DNA of 44,308 nt from an uncultured Bacilli bacterium (GCA_947628785.1 CANRBE010000003.1:1-44308); one strand, 5' to 3'. Positions 32,763 through 41,564 are shown, counted from the first letter of the stretch. Numbers and translations: made by a program. The notes: generated from the sequence alone by a model not told the origin.

Positions 32763-34982
32763 TTATGAAGTAATTAAGCTGTATTCATCACCTTTTAAAC
32801 CTGATTCTTGACCTAGTTTTACATTTGGTTTTAATGTTATGACTGGACGTACACCCAAAGAAAAGTCATGACCTTCATTCCATCTTGTATATGAACCCAC
32901 AAAATAGTACAAACTACTATATGCACCAGATGCTAACCAATAACTATCTCCTATATTTATTAATTGAGTATATCTTCCACAGTACAAAATATCCTGTTTA
33001 AAACAATTCCCCGTCTCACCTTTTGAAGATACATCAAACAAGGAATAGGAATTATTTCCATTTTCTTCATAAAGAATTATATTTACATCGTCACTATCCA
33101 TATAATGAATACTTTCGGTCAATTCATTATTTCCGTATTTGGTCCAGGCTTTTCCTTCTCCTTCATCGCTAATTGATGTAACTTTTTTTAAATCACTTTT
33201 AGTTTCCTTAATTTTATACTTTGTATAATGGTAACATTCTGGGGTTCCTCCATGAATTAACGTGATTTGACCCGTGTCTTTATCAATATTCATAATTCTC
33301 CAGCCACTATATTTTGCATCCCCTATAGTTTCACTTTTACTCTTTCCATTGGCCGAACCCAGTACATTTCCTTCAGCATCTTTATTAGTATCATATATGT
33401 TAAATGTTCCTTGAGTTTGTACATCTGTTTCTTCTACTCCATCTCTTGTTGCATCCCAAGTGGCATTATCTGGAATATAATTAACATAACATCCTATTGG
33501 TGTATTATTTAACTCTACCATTTCACTAACTTTTTTTCCATTTACTCCTATCATTTCACAAATAATTTTTCCTTTTCCTTCTCTTGTTTCAATAGGGTCT
33601 GGCTTTGTACAATTAGTAGTTCCTTCCCCACTTGGTCCCCATTTAAATTTAAAATAATTTTCCAGCTTTGAATCTATTTGACATTTCTTTGGACTTGATG
33701 AAGATATTATACTTGGTCCAGTATCTACATGATAAACATCACTACATACTACACTAGATTTCACTCCTGTTGTACTTATTGCTTGATAACATACTTTTTG
33801 ATAATTTGAACTGCTTGATAATACTAAACTACTTCCATCTTCTACTATATTATCTTCTGAATTAGTTGGAGTGCAAATTGATACATCTACTGAAGAACGA
33901 GCTGATAGACACCTATATAACTTAACTGAACTTTTACCTTTCTTAGTTATTGTTCCTTTGATACTTGCCATTATTACCCAACCATTTTCGCCCTCCACTA
34001 CTGCAGGCTCTACTGTTATCTCTGGTACTACTGAATCTACCTCTATTACATTATAAGTAACAACCTTTTCATTAACTCCATCACTTACCTTAGCACTTAC
34101 ACTTCCTTCACTTGTATAATATATATATTTGTATCTACTTGTTGTAGTTAGCCATGTTCCTTTTTCATCAGTTCCTGTTATTTCCCCACTATTTATTTTG
34201 TATTGATAACTTAAATTATTTCCACTTGGATATGTTATTGTTACTGTTTTTTGACTTTGCCATCCTGTTTTATTCACTGTTATTTTTGGTGCTGGTAATT
34301 CATCTGTTTTTATATTTAATGTTCTACTTGTTTTTAACCCCTTACTATTTTCTACTACTATCTTTATTTTATAATTTATATTATCTTTTAAATTAGTAAA
34401 TTCATATACATTACTATCTATACTTTGTTTTAACTCTCCATTTAAATAATAATAATATTTTACTATGTCATTCTTATCATCATGAGCTGTTACGGTTGTT
34501 GTTATTGATTTGGTTGTTTTAGATGTATTTATATTATCTATTACTGGATGTGATACATTACTTTCTTCTAAGTTTCCTTCAAAGACATGTTCTTCTCCAT
34601 CTGGATCTATATCTACGGTATTATCTCCATCACTTACTGTTATACTTACATAATCTCTACATACTTCCATTTCACCTTCAATTGGTAAATCTCCTCTTAA
34701 TGTTAATTCTTCTATTGGAACATATAACTTATTATTTACTAATGTATCTATTTGATAATCTTCTCCAAAGTCAAAATAAACACATTTTTTACTTTTATTT
34801 CTTAAATCTGCTAATCTATATTCATTTCCTGATTTTACTATTTGTCTTACTGATACCAAAAAAGATTTAGCTTTACTTTCTCTTATAATTCTAAACATAT
34901 TTGGGGCTGCTATCATAAATATTATTGCTAAAAGTACAAAAACAGCTAACAATTCTACTAATGTAAATCCCTTTTTAATCAT
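32763..34982 (-). CDS. Giant prepilin-like protein with repeated surface domains
   Basis: The 739-aa protein begins MIKKGFTLVELLAVFVLLA, an intact type IV prepilin signal (cleavage between Gly5 and Phe6, Glu at +5 of the mature form, hydrophobic helix to about 25). Ordinary pilins are 120-250 residues; here the helix is followed by a long surface part with a Cys-containing pilin head, two or more FN3/Ig-like stretches (about 145-320) and a C-terminal domain from about 560 with GWRIMNIDKDTGQITLIHGG, YWLASGAY and SLGVRPVITLKPNV; this last motif is common at the ends of Firmicutes surface proteins (DUF6273-like). No prepilin peptidase, ATPase or PilC is encoded in this window. Its start overlaps the stop of an XRE regulator by eight bases. 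Confidence 0.82.
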   Translation of the reverse strand: MIKKGFTLVELLAVFVLLAIIFMIAAPNMFRIIRESKAKSFLVSVRQIVKSGNEYRLADLRNKSKKCVYFDFGEDYQIDTLVNNKLYVPIEELTLRGDLPIEGEMEVCRDYVSITVSDGDNTVDIDPDGEEHVFEGNLEESNVSHPVIDNINTSKTTKSITTTVTAHDDKNDIVKYYYYLNGELKQSIDSNVYEFTNLKDNINYKIKIVVENSKGLKTSRTLNIKTDELPAPKITVNKTGWQSQKTVTITYPSGNNLSYQYKINSGEITGTDEKGTWLTTTSRYKYIYYTSEGSVSAKVSDGVNEKVVTYNVIEVDSVVPEITVEPAVVEGENGWVIMASIKGTITKKGKSSVKLYRCLSARSSVDVSICTPTNSEDNIVEDGSSLVLSSSSNYQKVCYQAISTTGVKSSVVCSDVYHVDTGPSIISSSSPKKCQIDSKLENYFKFKWGPSGEGTTNCTKPDPIETREGKGKIICEMIGVNGKKVSEMVELNNTPIGCYVNYIPDNATWDATRDGVEETDVQTQGTFNIYDTNKDAEGNVLGSANGKSKSETIGDAKYSGWRIMNIDKDTGQITLIHGGTPECYHYTKYKIKETKSDLKKVTSISDEGEGKAWTKYGNNELTESIHYMDSDDVNIILYEENGNNSYSLFDVSSKGETGNCFKQDILYCGRYTQLINIGDSYWLASGAYSSLYYFVGSYTRWNEGHDFSLGVRPVITLKPNVKLGQESGLKGDEYSLITS

Positions 34983-35196
34983 AATATACCTTACTCCTTA
35001 CATCACTTACCTTAAGTACATAATCAGTAGTTGTTTCATAATACTTAGCTATTTTTATAACTATATCTATTGGTACCTTCCTTTTTCCAAGTTCATAGTT
35101 GTTGTAATATTTCTTAGTAATTCCTAAATACTTAGCTAAATCCTCTTGATTTTTACCTTCTTGTAACCTTAACATCCTAAGCCTATATATTGTCAT
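34975..35196 (-). CDS. XRE-family transcriptional regulator, coupled to the prepilin-like gene
   Basis: A 73-aa single helix-turn-helix protein: LRMLRLQEGKNQEDLAKYLGITKKYYNNYELGKRKVPIDIVIKIA (about residues 6-50) is the classic Cro/CI HTH, followed by YYETTTDYVL. There is no effector domain. It overlaps the start of the prepilin-like gene by eight bases, so both are on one message, which suggests that it regulates that operon, possibly by autoregulation. A tandem-HTH gene is transcribed divergently upstream. Confidence 0.88.
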   Translation of the reverse strand: MTIYRLRMLRLQEGKNQEDLAKYLGITKKYYNNYELGKRKVPIDIVIKIAKYYETTTDYVLKVSDVRSKVYYD

Positions 35197-35431
35197 AAAA
35201 AATTACACCTTCCTTTCCACACAAAAACAAATAATTTATTACTACTAGGATAAAGACATTAAAAATAAATTAACTAAATAAAACAATTCAACAAAAACAA
35301 ACCATTTAAATAATTAAAAAATTCATAATATCCTCACCTACTATATACATTATATCACATTTGCTCGTATTTTCTTGTATGAAAATTAAAAAAAATTTAA
35401 TTAATGGGAAAATTATAACGGTGAACAGCTT

Positions 35432-35887
35432 ATGCCATGGAAAAGATTACGTGATTTAAGAGAAGATAGGGACCTATATCAAAAAGATTTGTCCCAAAAA
35501 TTAAAAGTCAGCCAACAAAGCTATTCCTTATGGGAAGTTGGAGATAATATCATACCTTTAAAATATTTAAATACCTTAAGTAACTTCTATAATGTTTCAA
35601 TAGACTATATTTTAAGTTTGACTAACACTAAAAAATATTCTGACAACATAGAAATAGAAGAAATAAATAAAAAAGAAATTGGAAAAAAAATAAAAGAACT
35701 AAGAAAAGAAAATAAACTTACCTTAAGAGATTTAGCCAAAGAATTAAACACTACTTCATCAACTATATCAGCCTATGAAACAGGTAAAACACTAATACTT
35801 ACAGCTTTTGCTTATCAGATATGTAAAAAATATAATATATCATTAGACTATTTATGTGGTAAAACAAACCACAAAAAACTAAAATAA
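35432..35887 (+). CDS. Tandem-HTH XRE-family regulator
   Basis: The 151-aa protein has two complete Cro/CI-type HTH domains: residues 4-62 (LREDRDLYQKDLSQKLKVSQQSYSLWEVGDNIIPLKYL) and 84-145 (LRKENKLTLRDLAKELNTTSSTISAYETGK). Each ends in the NxSxDYxL/LCG tail typical of this family. Two HTH units in one chain suggest binding to paired or spaced sites. It is transcribed divergently from the XRE-prepilin operon across a 235-base AT-rich gap in which I found no clear operator. Start ATG has GGTGAA nine bases upstream. Confidence 0.88.
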   Translation: MPWKRLRDLREDRDLYQKDLSQKLKVSQQSYSLWEVGDNIIPLKYLNTLSNFYNVSIDYILSLTNTKKYSDNIEIEEINKKEIGKKIKELRKENKLTLRDLAKELNTTSSTISAYETGKTLILTAFAYQICKKYNISLDYLCGKTNHKKLK

Positions 35888-35911
35888 AAATACCGTAACA
35901 ACGATATTTTT
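35885..35911. terminator. Bidirectional terminator
   Basis: AAAATA-C-CGT, loop AACA, ACG-A-TATTTT (one mismatch) with T-runs on both strands, between the tandem-HTH gene and the convergent CapA-family gene. Confidence 0.7.
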
Positions 35912-37105
35912 TTATGCACAATTTAAAACCTTTATACTAGAATCATACTTCGTAACTATACTTTTATACTCATCATAAATAGATTGATAATTAGGTAAAA
36001 AATCCTTTATCTTTTCATTTGAAAAAGGTACTACCTTAAAATCTTTATAATTCTTATAATAAGTAAAAGTAAGTTCATTACTAACATTATCTATCTTAAT
36101 AGAAGTTTTTTTATTATCAACTGTTTTAACAATATCTAAACTAGTCATTAAACCTATTAACTTCTTATAATTACCAACACTATCTTGAGCTGAAATAAAA
36201 TTACCTAACGAATAAATGACTAAAGTATCATCAATAAATTCAATTGGTTGAATAACATGAGGATGAGTACCTATTATAATATCAACACCATTAGCCGCTA
36301 AAAAGTTAGCCATATCAACTTCATAATCTATCGGAGTATGAGTATATTCATTTCCCCAGTGCATAGCAACAATCAAAACATCCACTTTATCTCTTAGTCT
36401 AGCTATATCTTCTTTTACAACCTCTTTATACTTTTGATACTCCATATCCTCTTTTGGATTATTTATTTTATAACTAGTTGGCCACACATTAACTAAATAA
36501 TCACTCCCCTTAGGAACACTTATTCCATTTGTTCCATAAGTATAATTAAGCATAGTATAACTAATATTATTAACTTCTTTAATATTTATTTTATTTCTAT
36601 CTTCAAATGATATATAACTACCAGAAGTAAGAACATCCTTATCTTTCCAATAATCATGAGAAAGTAAAACAGCCTTCTTTCCTCTATCCATAGTATGATT
36701 AGTTGCTAAAGATACTAAATTAAATCCAGCATCTATCATAGCATCTCCAACTTCAAAAGGTGAATTAAAAGTAGGATAATCACTTAAACCAATACTAGTT
36801 CCTCCAAGTATTGTTTCTTGATTATAATAGGCAATATCATATTTACTAACAATTGGTTTAATTAATTCATACATCGGTTTAAAATCATATCCTTGATAAT
36901 TCATATTCCTATTTGCATCTTTATAAATACTAGAATGAATTAAATTATCACCAACAGCTATTAAAGAAGCTTTATAAGTTTTTACTTCATTTTTTACTTC
37001 ATCTTTATACTTATAATTATTTTTACAAAAATAAAAAATATTAAATAAAAACAAAACTATCAACAATAAACCAAACATAAAAAATAACTTTTTAGCTAAA
37101 CTCAT
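35912..37105 (-). CDS. CapA-family protein (metallophosphatase fold)
   Basis: The 397-aa protein has an N-terminal membrane helix (about residues 6-27) and an extracellular catalytic domain of the CapA/PgsA type. The metal-site motifs are in order: VGDNLIHSS (51-59), AYYNQET, LATNHTMDRG, VAMHWGNEY, IGTHPHVIQ and YSLGNF. In Bacillus, CapA takes part in poly-gamma-glutamate synthesis, but no capB, capC or capD genes lie next to it here, so another envelope substrate is likely; many Bacillota carry lone CapA proteins. AGGTA lies before the ATG. Confidence 0.9.
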   Translation of the reverse strand: MSLAKKLFFMFGLLLIVLFLFNIFYFCKNNYKYKDEVKNEVKTYKASLIAVGDNLIHSSIYKDANRNMNYQGYDFKPMYELIKPIVSKYDIAYYNQETILGGTSIGLSDYPTFNSPFEVGDAMIDAGFNLVSLATNHTMDRGKKAVLLSHDYWKDKDVLTSGSYISFEDRNKINIKEVNNISYTMLNYTYGTNGISVPKGSDYLVNVWPTSYKINNPKEDMEYQKYKEVVKEDIARLRDKVDVLIVAMHWGNEYTHTPIDYEVDMANFLAANGVDIIIGTHPHVIQPIEFIDDTLVIYSLGNFISAQDSVGNYKKLIGLMTSLDIVKTVDNKKTSIKIDNVSNELTFTYYKNYKDFKVVPFSNEKIKDFLPNYQSIYDEYKSIVTKYDSSIKVLNCA

Positions 37106-37134
37106 AAGATACCTCTTTACTTCTTAATTATTAT

Positions 37135-38118
37135 TTATATAACACTAAATCTTACCAAATAAGAAACATTAGTGGGTAAAAATAATTCTACTTCACAATC
37201 TTCCATAAATTTAATAAATCCAAGTCCATTAATTAAAATATCATGTCTAGCTTTAACAAAAACCTTATGACATACTAAATCACTTGGAACTTTATCTTTA
37301 AAAAAACGTTCAATTTTTAAATTGTTTGATAGATAAAAAACAATATTATTTTTTTCTTTTATTTTAAGATAAAGAAAATCATCTATTTTAAAACTTTGAG
37401 GAGTTTTTATTTGATAAACAATTGGTTTAATTCTTTTTTTGGGTACTATTTTTTTAAAAACATCTTCATTTACTTTATCTAATAAACTATTTTTTACAAG
37501 TATTCCAGGGGTATCTATAAAAGAAAAACTATCATTTACTTTTATTTCAATAGTATTTAAAGTAGTTGATGGTAAATTAGAAGTTGTAATAAACTGTAAA
37601 TTATCTGAATAAAGTTTTAAAAAATTATTGATTAATGTCGATTTACCCGCATTTGTATAACCTACTACATAAACATATTGACTTTTTTTATATTTTAAAA
37701 TCAAATCATATAGTTCATCAAAATGATAATTGTTTTTACTACTAATAATTATCTTATCTAAAAAATCAAGTCCCAAATTGTCAAAATAACTTAATATTTT
37801 ATCTTCATATAACTTTTCTGGTAATAAATCTCTTTTAGTTAAAACTAATAAAACATTAGAATTTAAATAAGGTTTTAAATTAACTAAATCATATATTTGA
37901 AACAAATCAACCACTAATAAAGTCAAATCATTTTTACTTTTTATTTCTTTTAAAATAGATATATAATAATCATTATCTTTTTCTATTAATTGATAGTCAT
38001 TATAATGTCTTATTCTAAAACATCGATTACAAAGAGGATTATCTAAATTAGTAGTATATCCTTCTTTTAGCTTATCGACATTTTGTAATAAAGCTCCACA
38101 TCCCTCACATTTATTCAT
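37135..38118 (-). CDS. yqeH: Ribosome biogenesis GTPase YqeH
   Basis: The ATG at 38118 (MNKCEGCGALLQ) follows AAAGGA; upstream in-frame codons lie inside yqeG. The 327-aa protein has an N-terminal zinc finger (Cys4, Cys7, Cys30, Cys33) and a circularly permuted GTPase: TKRD (94-97, G4) precedes GYTNAGKS (153-160, G1) and DTPG (202-205, G3). It is needed for 30S subunit maturation in B. subtilis. It overlaps the 3' end of yqeG by eight bases, reproducing the conserved yqeG-yqeH pair. Confidence 0.95.
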   Translation of the reverse strand: MNKCEGCGALLQNVDKLKEGYTTNLDNPLCNRCFRIRHYNDYQLIEKDNDYYISILKEIKSKNDLTLLVVDLFQIYDLVNLKPYLNSNVLLVLTKRDLLPEKLYEDKILSYFDNLGLDFLDKIIISSKNNYHFDELYDLILKYKKSQYVYVVGYTNAGKSTLINNFLKLYSDNLQFITTSNLPSTTLNTIEIKVNDSFSFIDTPGILVKNSLLDKVNEDVFKKIVPKKRIKPIVYQIKTPQSFKIDDFLYLKIKEKNNIVFYLSNNLKIERFFKDKVPSDLVCHKVFVKARHDILINGLGFIKFMEDCEVELFLPTNVSYLVRFSVI

Positions 38119-38626
38119 AATACTTTCCTTTCTCAAAGCCACACTTTTGTAATTTCCTAAAACATATTTTTTCTAAAAATCTATTTATTTTAGTTATTTT
38201 AAAATCCTTTTTAGTTAAAGGGTCAACTAAAATAGTTTTAATAGAAACTTTTTTTCCACCTAAAATATCAGTAAACAATTGGTCTCCAATAATAACTGCT
38301 TCTTCATTTGAGACTTGATTAATTTTAATAGCTTTTTTAAAAGAACAAGTTAAAGGTTTTCTCGCAAAAGATATATAAGAAATATTTAAACTATTAGCTA
38401 TTAAACTAACTCTTTTATTTAGACTGTTAGAAACTATCATCACTTTAAAATCTTTATTTAATTTATCAAATAATTCCTTTGTCTTTAAAGAGACTATATC
38501 TTCACTAATAGGAATTATGGTATTATCTAAATCAAAAAGTAACAATTTAATTCCTTTATTTTTTAAAGTAGAGTATGAAATGTCAAAAATATTTTTTCGA
38601 TAAATATCTGGTTTAAAAGAACTCAT
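38111..38626 (-). CDS. yqeG: YqeG-family HAD-type phosphatase
   Basis: The 171-aa protein is a HAD IIIA enzyme: LLLFDLDNTIIP (residues 28-39, Asp32 nucleophile and Asp34), IVSNSLNKR (HAD motif II) and AVIIGDQLFTDILGGKK (motif III/IV, Asp pair). It starts MSSFKPDIYRKNIFDI, as Bacillus YqeG does. The substrate is unknown; mitochondrial and cyanobacterial relatives act on phosphatidylglycerophosphate. It is the first gene of yqeG-yqeH and overlaps yqeH by eight bases. Confidence 0.93.
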   Translation of the reverse strand: MSSFKPDIYRKNIFDISYSTLKNKGIKLLLFDLDNTIIPISEDIVSLKTKELFDKLNKDFKVMIVSNSLNKRVSLIANSLNISYISFARKPLTCSFKKAIKINQVSNEEAVIIGDQLFTDILGGKKVSIKTILVDPLTKKDFKITKINRFLEKICFRKLQKCGFEKGKYYE

Positions 38627-38677
38627 AGTTCACCTCAAATTTATTTTATCATAAAGACATTTTTTATTCAAACAGCA

Positions 38678-38696
38678 CCTCAACTATTCATTGAGG
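38678..38696 (+). repeat. Inverted repeat upstream of the XRE gene at 38746
   Basis: CCTCAA, 7-base spacer, TTGAGG. A second inverted repeat AAACAT/ATGTTT lies at 38710-38727. No T-run follows either, so these look like operator or leader structures rather than terminators. Confidence 0.5.
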
Positions 38697-38745
38697 CTTA
38701 GCCTTTATAAAACATGAGAAAATGTTTATGTGAGAGGTATGATGT

Positions 38746-39003
38746 ATGCAGTATAGTAGAGAAGATGAAAACTATGTATATTATTTAGTTAGTAAAAATA
38801 TTAAAAAATATCGAAAACAAAAAGGACTAACTCAAAGACAGTTAGCCCAAATTTGTAATTATTGTGAGGGTTTTATCATGAATATAGAAAGTAATTATCA
38901 TCAAACATTTTCTTTAGGAACCGTATGGAGAATTGCTCAAAAATTAGATATTGATATAAAAGAGTTATTTAATGAAGTTGACGACTTTGAATTTTCTAAA
39001 TAA
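38746..39003 (+). CDS. Small XRE-family regulator
   Basis: An 85-aa single HTH protein: IKKYRKQKGLTQRQLAQICNYCEGFIMNIES (about residues 19-49), then TFSLGTVWRIAQKLDIDIKELF, the normal Cro/CI end; it closes with an acidic tail (NEVDDFEFSK). ATG at 38746 has GAGAGG eight bases upstream. Two inverted repeats lie in the 70 bases before it, consistent with autoregulation. A tiny membrane-protein ORF follows. Confidence 0.85.
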   Translation: MQYSREDENYVYYLVSKNIKKYRKQKGLTQRQLAQICNYCEGFIMNIESNYHQTFSLGTVWRIAQKLDIDIKELFNEVDDFEFSK

Positions 39004-39066
39004 TTGATAATTTTAAAATATGTTTACCTAAGTTATTTCTTCGCATATAATAATTTAGGTGATTTT

Positions 39067-39231
39067 ATGCGTTCTTTTCATAGTTGGGGGTATTTATTAA
39101 TATTAGTTTTTATTGTTTTAGCTATTTATCAGTTAATTCTTACTTTCTTCTTTTTTACTAGATTTAATTTTGGTCTATTTTTTATTTTTTTAATTTGTCT
39201 TTTGTTTTTCTCCTTTAGAACTTTTAAGTGA
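39067..39231 (+). CDS. Possible small membrane protein (54 aa)
   Basis: The ATG at 39067 has a good TTAGGTGAT site four bases before it; longer versions would need a TTG at 39004 without a site. The peptide (MRSFHSWGYLLILVF...) is almost entirely hydrophobic with two membrane helices separated by FFTRFNFG. It overlaps the 3' end of the convergent ysxE gene by 42 bases. Its only other support is position after the XRE gene, so it is tentative. Confidence 0.5.
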   Translation: MRSFHSWGYLLILVFIVLAIYQLILTFFFFTRFNFGLFFIFLICLLFFSFRTFK

Positions 39232-40086
39232 AACATAATAACTTGTTTTATACATTTTATCTATTTGTTTACTCCATTTTTTTACAGTTTCATATTCTTT
39301 TTTTTCAAAAGTTAATTTATCAGGCATCGTTATTAAAATATAAAATAAAACCTTTTCTTCTTCTAATAAAGGATAATGACTTTGATATATATTAAAAATA
39401 GATTCAAAATCAAAATCATAGTAATGTTTTTGATACAAGTGATATATATCATATATTGGCATACCAATAGAAGCTTTATCCCAACTAATTAAATAAGGAT
39501 ATTTACTTCTTATTAAATGACTAAGTTCTAAATTATTATGTAAAACAACAAAACGTTGTTTTCTTTTTTCTTTAATTAATTGATACCATTTATCTAATTG
39601 TTTTTTAGAATAAAATATTGCTTCATATATTATTGTTATATTACGAGCTAGTAAATATTCTGCAGGACTCATATATATTTTAGTTTCAATTACTTTTATT
39701 AAATCATCATAATAATGTTTTAAATAATCGATATCCTGATTTAGATTTTCATATATTTCTTTATAGTTATCTTCATCTACCTCTTTATAAAAAGTAGTTT
39801 TATTATGCAGTAAAGCTACTAATTCAATTAGGTCGACCATTTTTTGTTCAGCAGGCATATTGATAGGTTCAATATATTCAGACAGTATATACTCATCATC
39901 TTCTCCTATTTTTTTAGGATAATAAGTAAAACTTCTCGCATTTAGATATTTATATATATCATTGTTATTTTTCTTTTTTACGACATATTTACCTTGATTA
40001 GTATCTATTATAGTTACTTTGCCATTATTTTCATAACGGGTAGCTTTTAAATCATACTCATTTAATAAATCTTTAATTTTCCACAT
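39190..40086 (-). CDS. ysxE: YsxE/CotS-like protein kinase-fold spore protein
   Basis: The start is taken as the ATG at 40086, though a TTG at 40092 is also in frame; neither has its own ribosome site, so it is probably translated by coupling to the preceding gene, whose end it overlaps. The 298-aa protein has the aminoglycoside-phosphotransferase-like kinase fold of CotS/YtaA/YsxE: YVVKKKN (Lys in the P-loop strand), YILSEYIEP hinge, and VVLHNNLELSHLI where kinases have HGDxHxxN, so the catalytic Asp is lost. LISWDKASIGMPIYDIYHL matches the DxD segment (one Asp). The spoVID-ysxE order is as in B. subtilis. Confidence 0.78.
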   Translation of the reverse strand: MWKIKDLLNEYDLKATRYENNGKVTIIDTNQGKYVVKKKNNNDIYKYLNARSFTYYPKKIGEDDEYILSEYIEPINMPAEQKMVDLIELVALLHNKTTFYKEVDEDNYKEIYENLNQDIDYLKHYYDDLIKVIETKIYMSPAEYLLARNITIIYEAIFYSKKQLDKWYQLIKEKRKQRFVVLHNNLELSHLIRSKYPYLISWDKASIGMPIYDIYHLYQKHYYDFDFESIFNIYQSHYPLLEEEKVLFYILITMPDKLTFEKKEYETVKKWSKQIDKMYKTSYYVSLKSSKGEKQKTN

Positions 40087-40723
40087 TGTCAACAGGAATA
40101 ATTATTTTATCCATAATTTTTAAGTCATTTAAGTTATTATATGCCTCTAATTCTTCTTTAGTAACTTGATATTTTTTCATAATTGATTCTAAGGTATCAC
40201 CTTCTCTAACAATTAATACTTTATAACTTTGATAGGTTTCTTTAGTCATATCAAAATTAGCTATATTAGACATATCTTCTAAAGGAAGTTCTTTATTTTT
40301 AGTTTCAGTTATAAATTCTTCTTCAATACAACGTTCTTTTTCTTCTTTTGTATCTTCCTTTATCTTTTCTATTTCTTCTACTTTTCTTTCATCTACTTCT
40401 TTTTCTTCAATATTATCTAAACAAACATCTATATTTACAGCTAATATATTGTTATTTATTATTTCATAATAAAAATCATCAATATCTATACTAGATTTTG
40501 ATATATCATATTTTTCATCAATTTGTATAGCAAATGGCAAATCAAAATAAAAGTCCTCAGTATTAACACTAGTTTCACTTATTTTATAACTACCACTAAT
40601 TATAAAATTACCTTTAACTTCTTGTTCTTCTTTGGTTATTTCATGTTCGAGTGATATACTAGCAATCTCAGCTAAATTTGTTTTAAAAATAAGATTTTTT
40701 TTGAATGGTATTATTTTTTTCAT
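40073..40723 (-). CDS. spoVID: SpoVID-like spore coat assembly protein with LysM domain
   Basis: The 216-aa protein has an N-terminal beta-rich domain (LAEIASISLEHEITKEEQEVKGNFIISGSYK, residues 18-48 or so; FYFDLPFAIQI) that resembles the SpoVID/SipL N-terminal module, a long Glu/Lys-rich linker (about 105-150) and a C-terminal LysM domain (YKVLIVREGDTLESIMKKYQVTKEELEAYNNL, 169-200). In B. subtilis SpoVID anchors coat encasement by binding SpoIVA, SafA and others. The gene is followed by ysxE as in Bacillus, supporting the call. Its GAGGAG site can pair with an upstream CTCCTC that only read-through transcripts contain. Confidence 0.82.
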   Translation of the reverse strand: MKKIIPFKKNLIFKTNLAEIASISLEHEITKEEQEVKGNFIISGSYKISETSVNTEDFYFDLPFAIQIDEKYDISKSSIDIDDFYYEIINNNILAVNIDVCLDNIEEKEVDERKVEEIEKIKEDTKEEKERCIEEEFITETKNKELPLEDMSNIANFDMTKETYQSYKVLIVREGDTLESIMKKYQVTKEELEAYNNLNDLKIMDKIIIPVDNVEN

Positions 40724-40729
40724 AAACTT

Positions 40730-40772
40730 CTCCTCTCTATAAAAATATTATGTGAGGAGATTATTTTTATTC
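40730..40772 (-). promoter_or_regulatory. Sigma-E-like promoter and Shine-Dalgarno/anti-Shine-Dalgarno pair of spoVID
   Basis: Minus strand GAATAAA (40766-40772), 13-base spacer, CATAATAT (40745-40752); the sigma-E consensus is about KMATATT-N14-CATACAHT. The SD GAGGAG (40730-40735) is complementary to CTCCTC (40754-40759), which lies upstream of the expected transcription start near 40738. Confidence 0.5.
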
Positions 40773-41564
40773 ATGTTTATTTAAAAGATTATAAAAAGCA
40801 TCCTTGATAGTTTTTGATACATTTATTTTTTTATATTCACTATTTTTTTTAAAATAGGCTAAATATTCTATATTGCCATCACCACCTAGTATTGGTGAAA
40901 AAGTAAGTCCATTAATTATAAAGTTATAATCTTTAAATTTGTTTATTATGTTTATTATTATATTTTTATGGACTATTTTATTTCTAACTACTCCTTTATA
41001 TTTAAAAGCTATATCCTTTCCACATTCAAATTGGGGTTTAATTAATAGAATTATTTCTTTTAAATTAGGTAAAGTTTTTAATTTATCCAATAATTTTAAT
41101 ACAGATATAAAAGATACATCAATACAGGCAATATCAACATCTTTAAGTAGCTTATCATCAACATTTCTAAAATCGGTGTTTTCATATAATGAAACTTTAC
41201 CTGTATTTAATACTTTTTTAGAAAATTGGTTACTACCTACATCAATAGCTACAATTTTGTTGATATTTTCTTTAATAGCACAATCAGAAAAACCACCAGT
41301 TGATGAACCGATATCAACCATATTTTTATTTGTTAAGTTTATAGAAAATTCATCAAGGGCTTTTTTTAGTTTCAATCCACCTTTAGATACATATGGTAAA
41401 ACATTTTCTTTTATAGTTAAGATATCATTATCATTTACTTGATAACTACGTTTTAATATTTGTTTACCATTACAAAAGACAACACCTTTATCAATAACAT
41501 AACTAGCTTTACTACGGCTTTCGATAAGTCCTCTTTTAACTAGTTCCACATCTAATCTCGTCAT
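40767..41564 (-). CDS. tlyA: TlyA-family rRNA methyltransferase / hemolysin-like protein
   Basis: The 265-aa protein has an N-terminal S4 RNA-binding domain (RLDVELVKRGLIESRSKASYVID, residues 3-25) and an FtsJ/RrmJ-like methyltransferase domain with SAM loop DIGSSTGGFSD (84-94) and the K-D-K-E catalytic set in YVSKGGLKL (Lys61), CIDVSF (Asp149), IKPQFE (Lys176, Glu180). Mycobacterial TlyA 2'-O-methylates 16S and 23S rRNA; the Bacillus member is YqxC. Near-consensus promoter upstream. The hemolysin name is historical. Confidence 0.93.
   Translation of the reverse strand: MTRLDVELVKRGLIESRSKASYVIDKGVVFCNGKQILKRSYQVNDNDILTIKENVLPYVSKGGLKLKKALDEFSINLTNKNMVDIGSSTGGFSDCAIKENINKIVAIDVGSNQFSKKVLNTGKVSLYENTDFRNVDDKLLKDVDIACIDVSFISVLKLLDKLKTLPNLKEIILLIKPQFECGKDIAFKYKGVVRNKIVHKNIIINIINKFKDYNFIINGLTFSPILGGDGNIEYLAYFKKNSEYKKINVSKTIKDAFYNLLNKHE

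Noticed and set aside
34154-34870. Two hydrophobic plus-strand ORFs inside the prepilin-like gene
   Set aside because: Leu/Tyr/Phe-rich translations are reverse-complement artefacts of the Thr/Asn/Lys-rich surface protein; no start signals.
40939-41442. Plus-strand ORF of 167 aa inside tlyA
   Set aside because: Opposite-strand shadow of a gene with a complete S4 and methyltransferase motif set.
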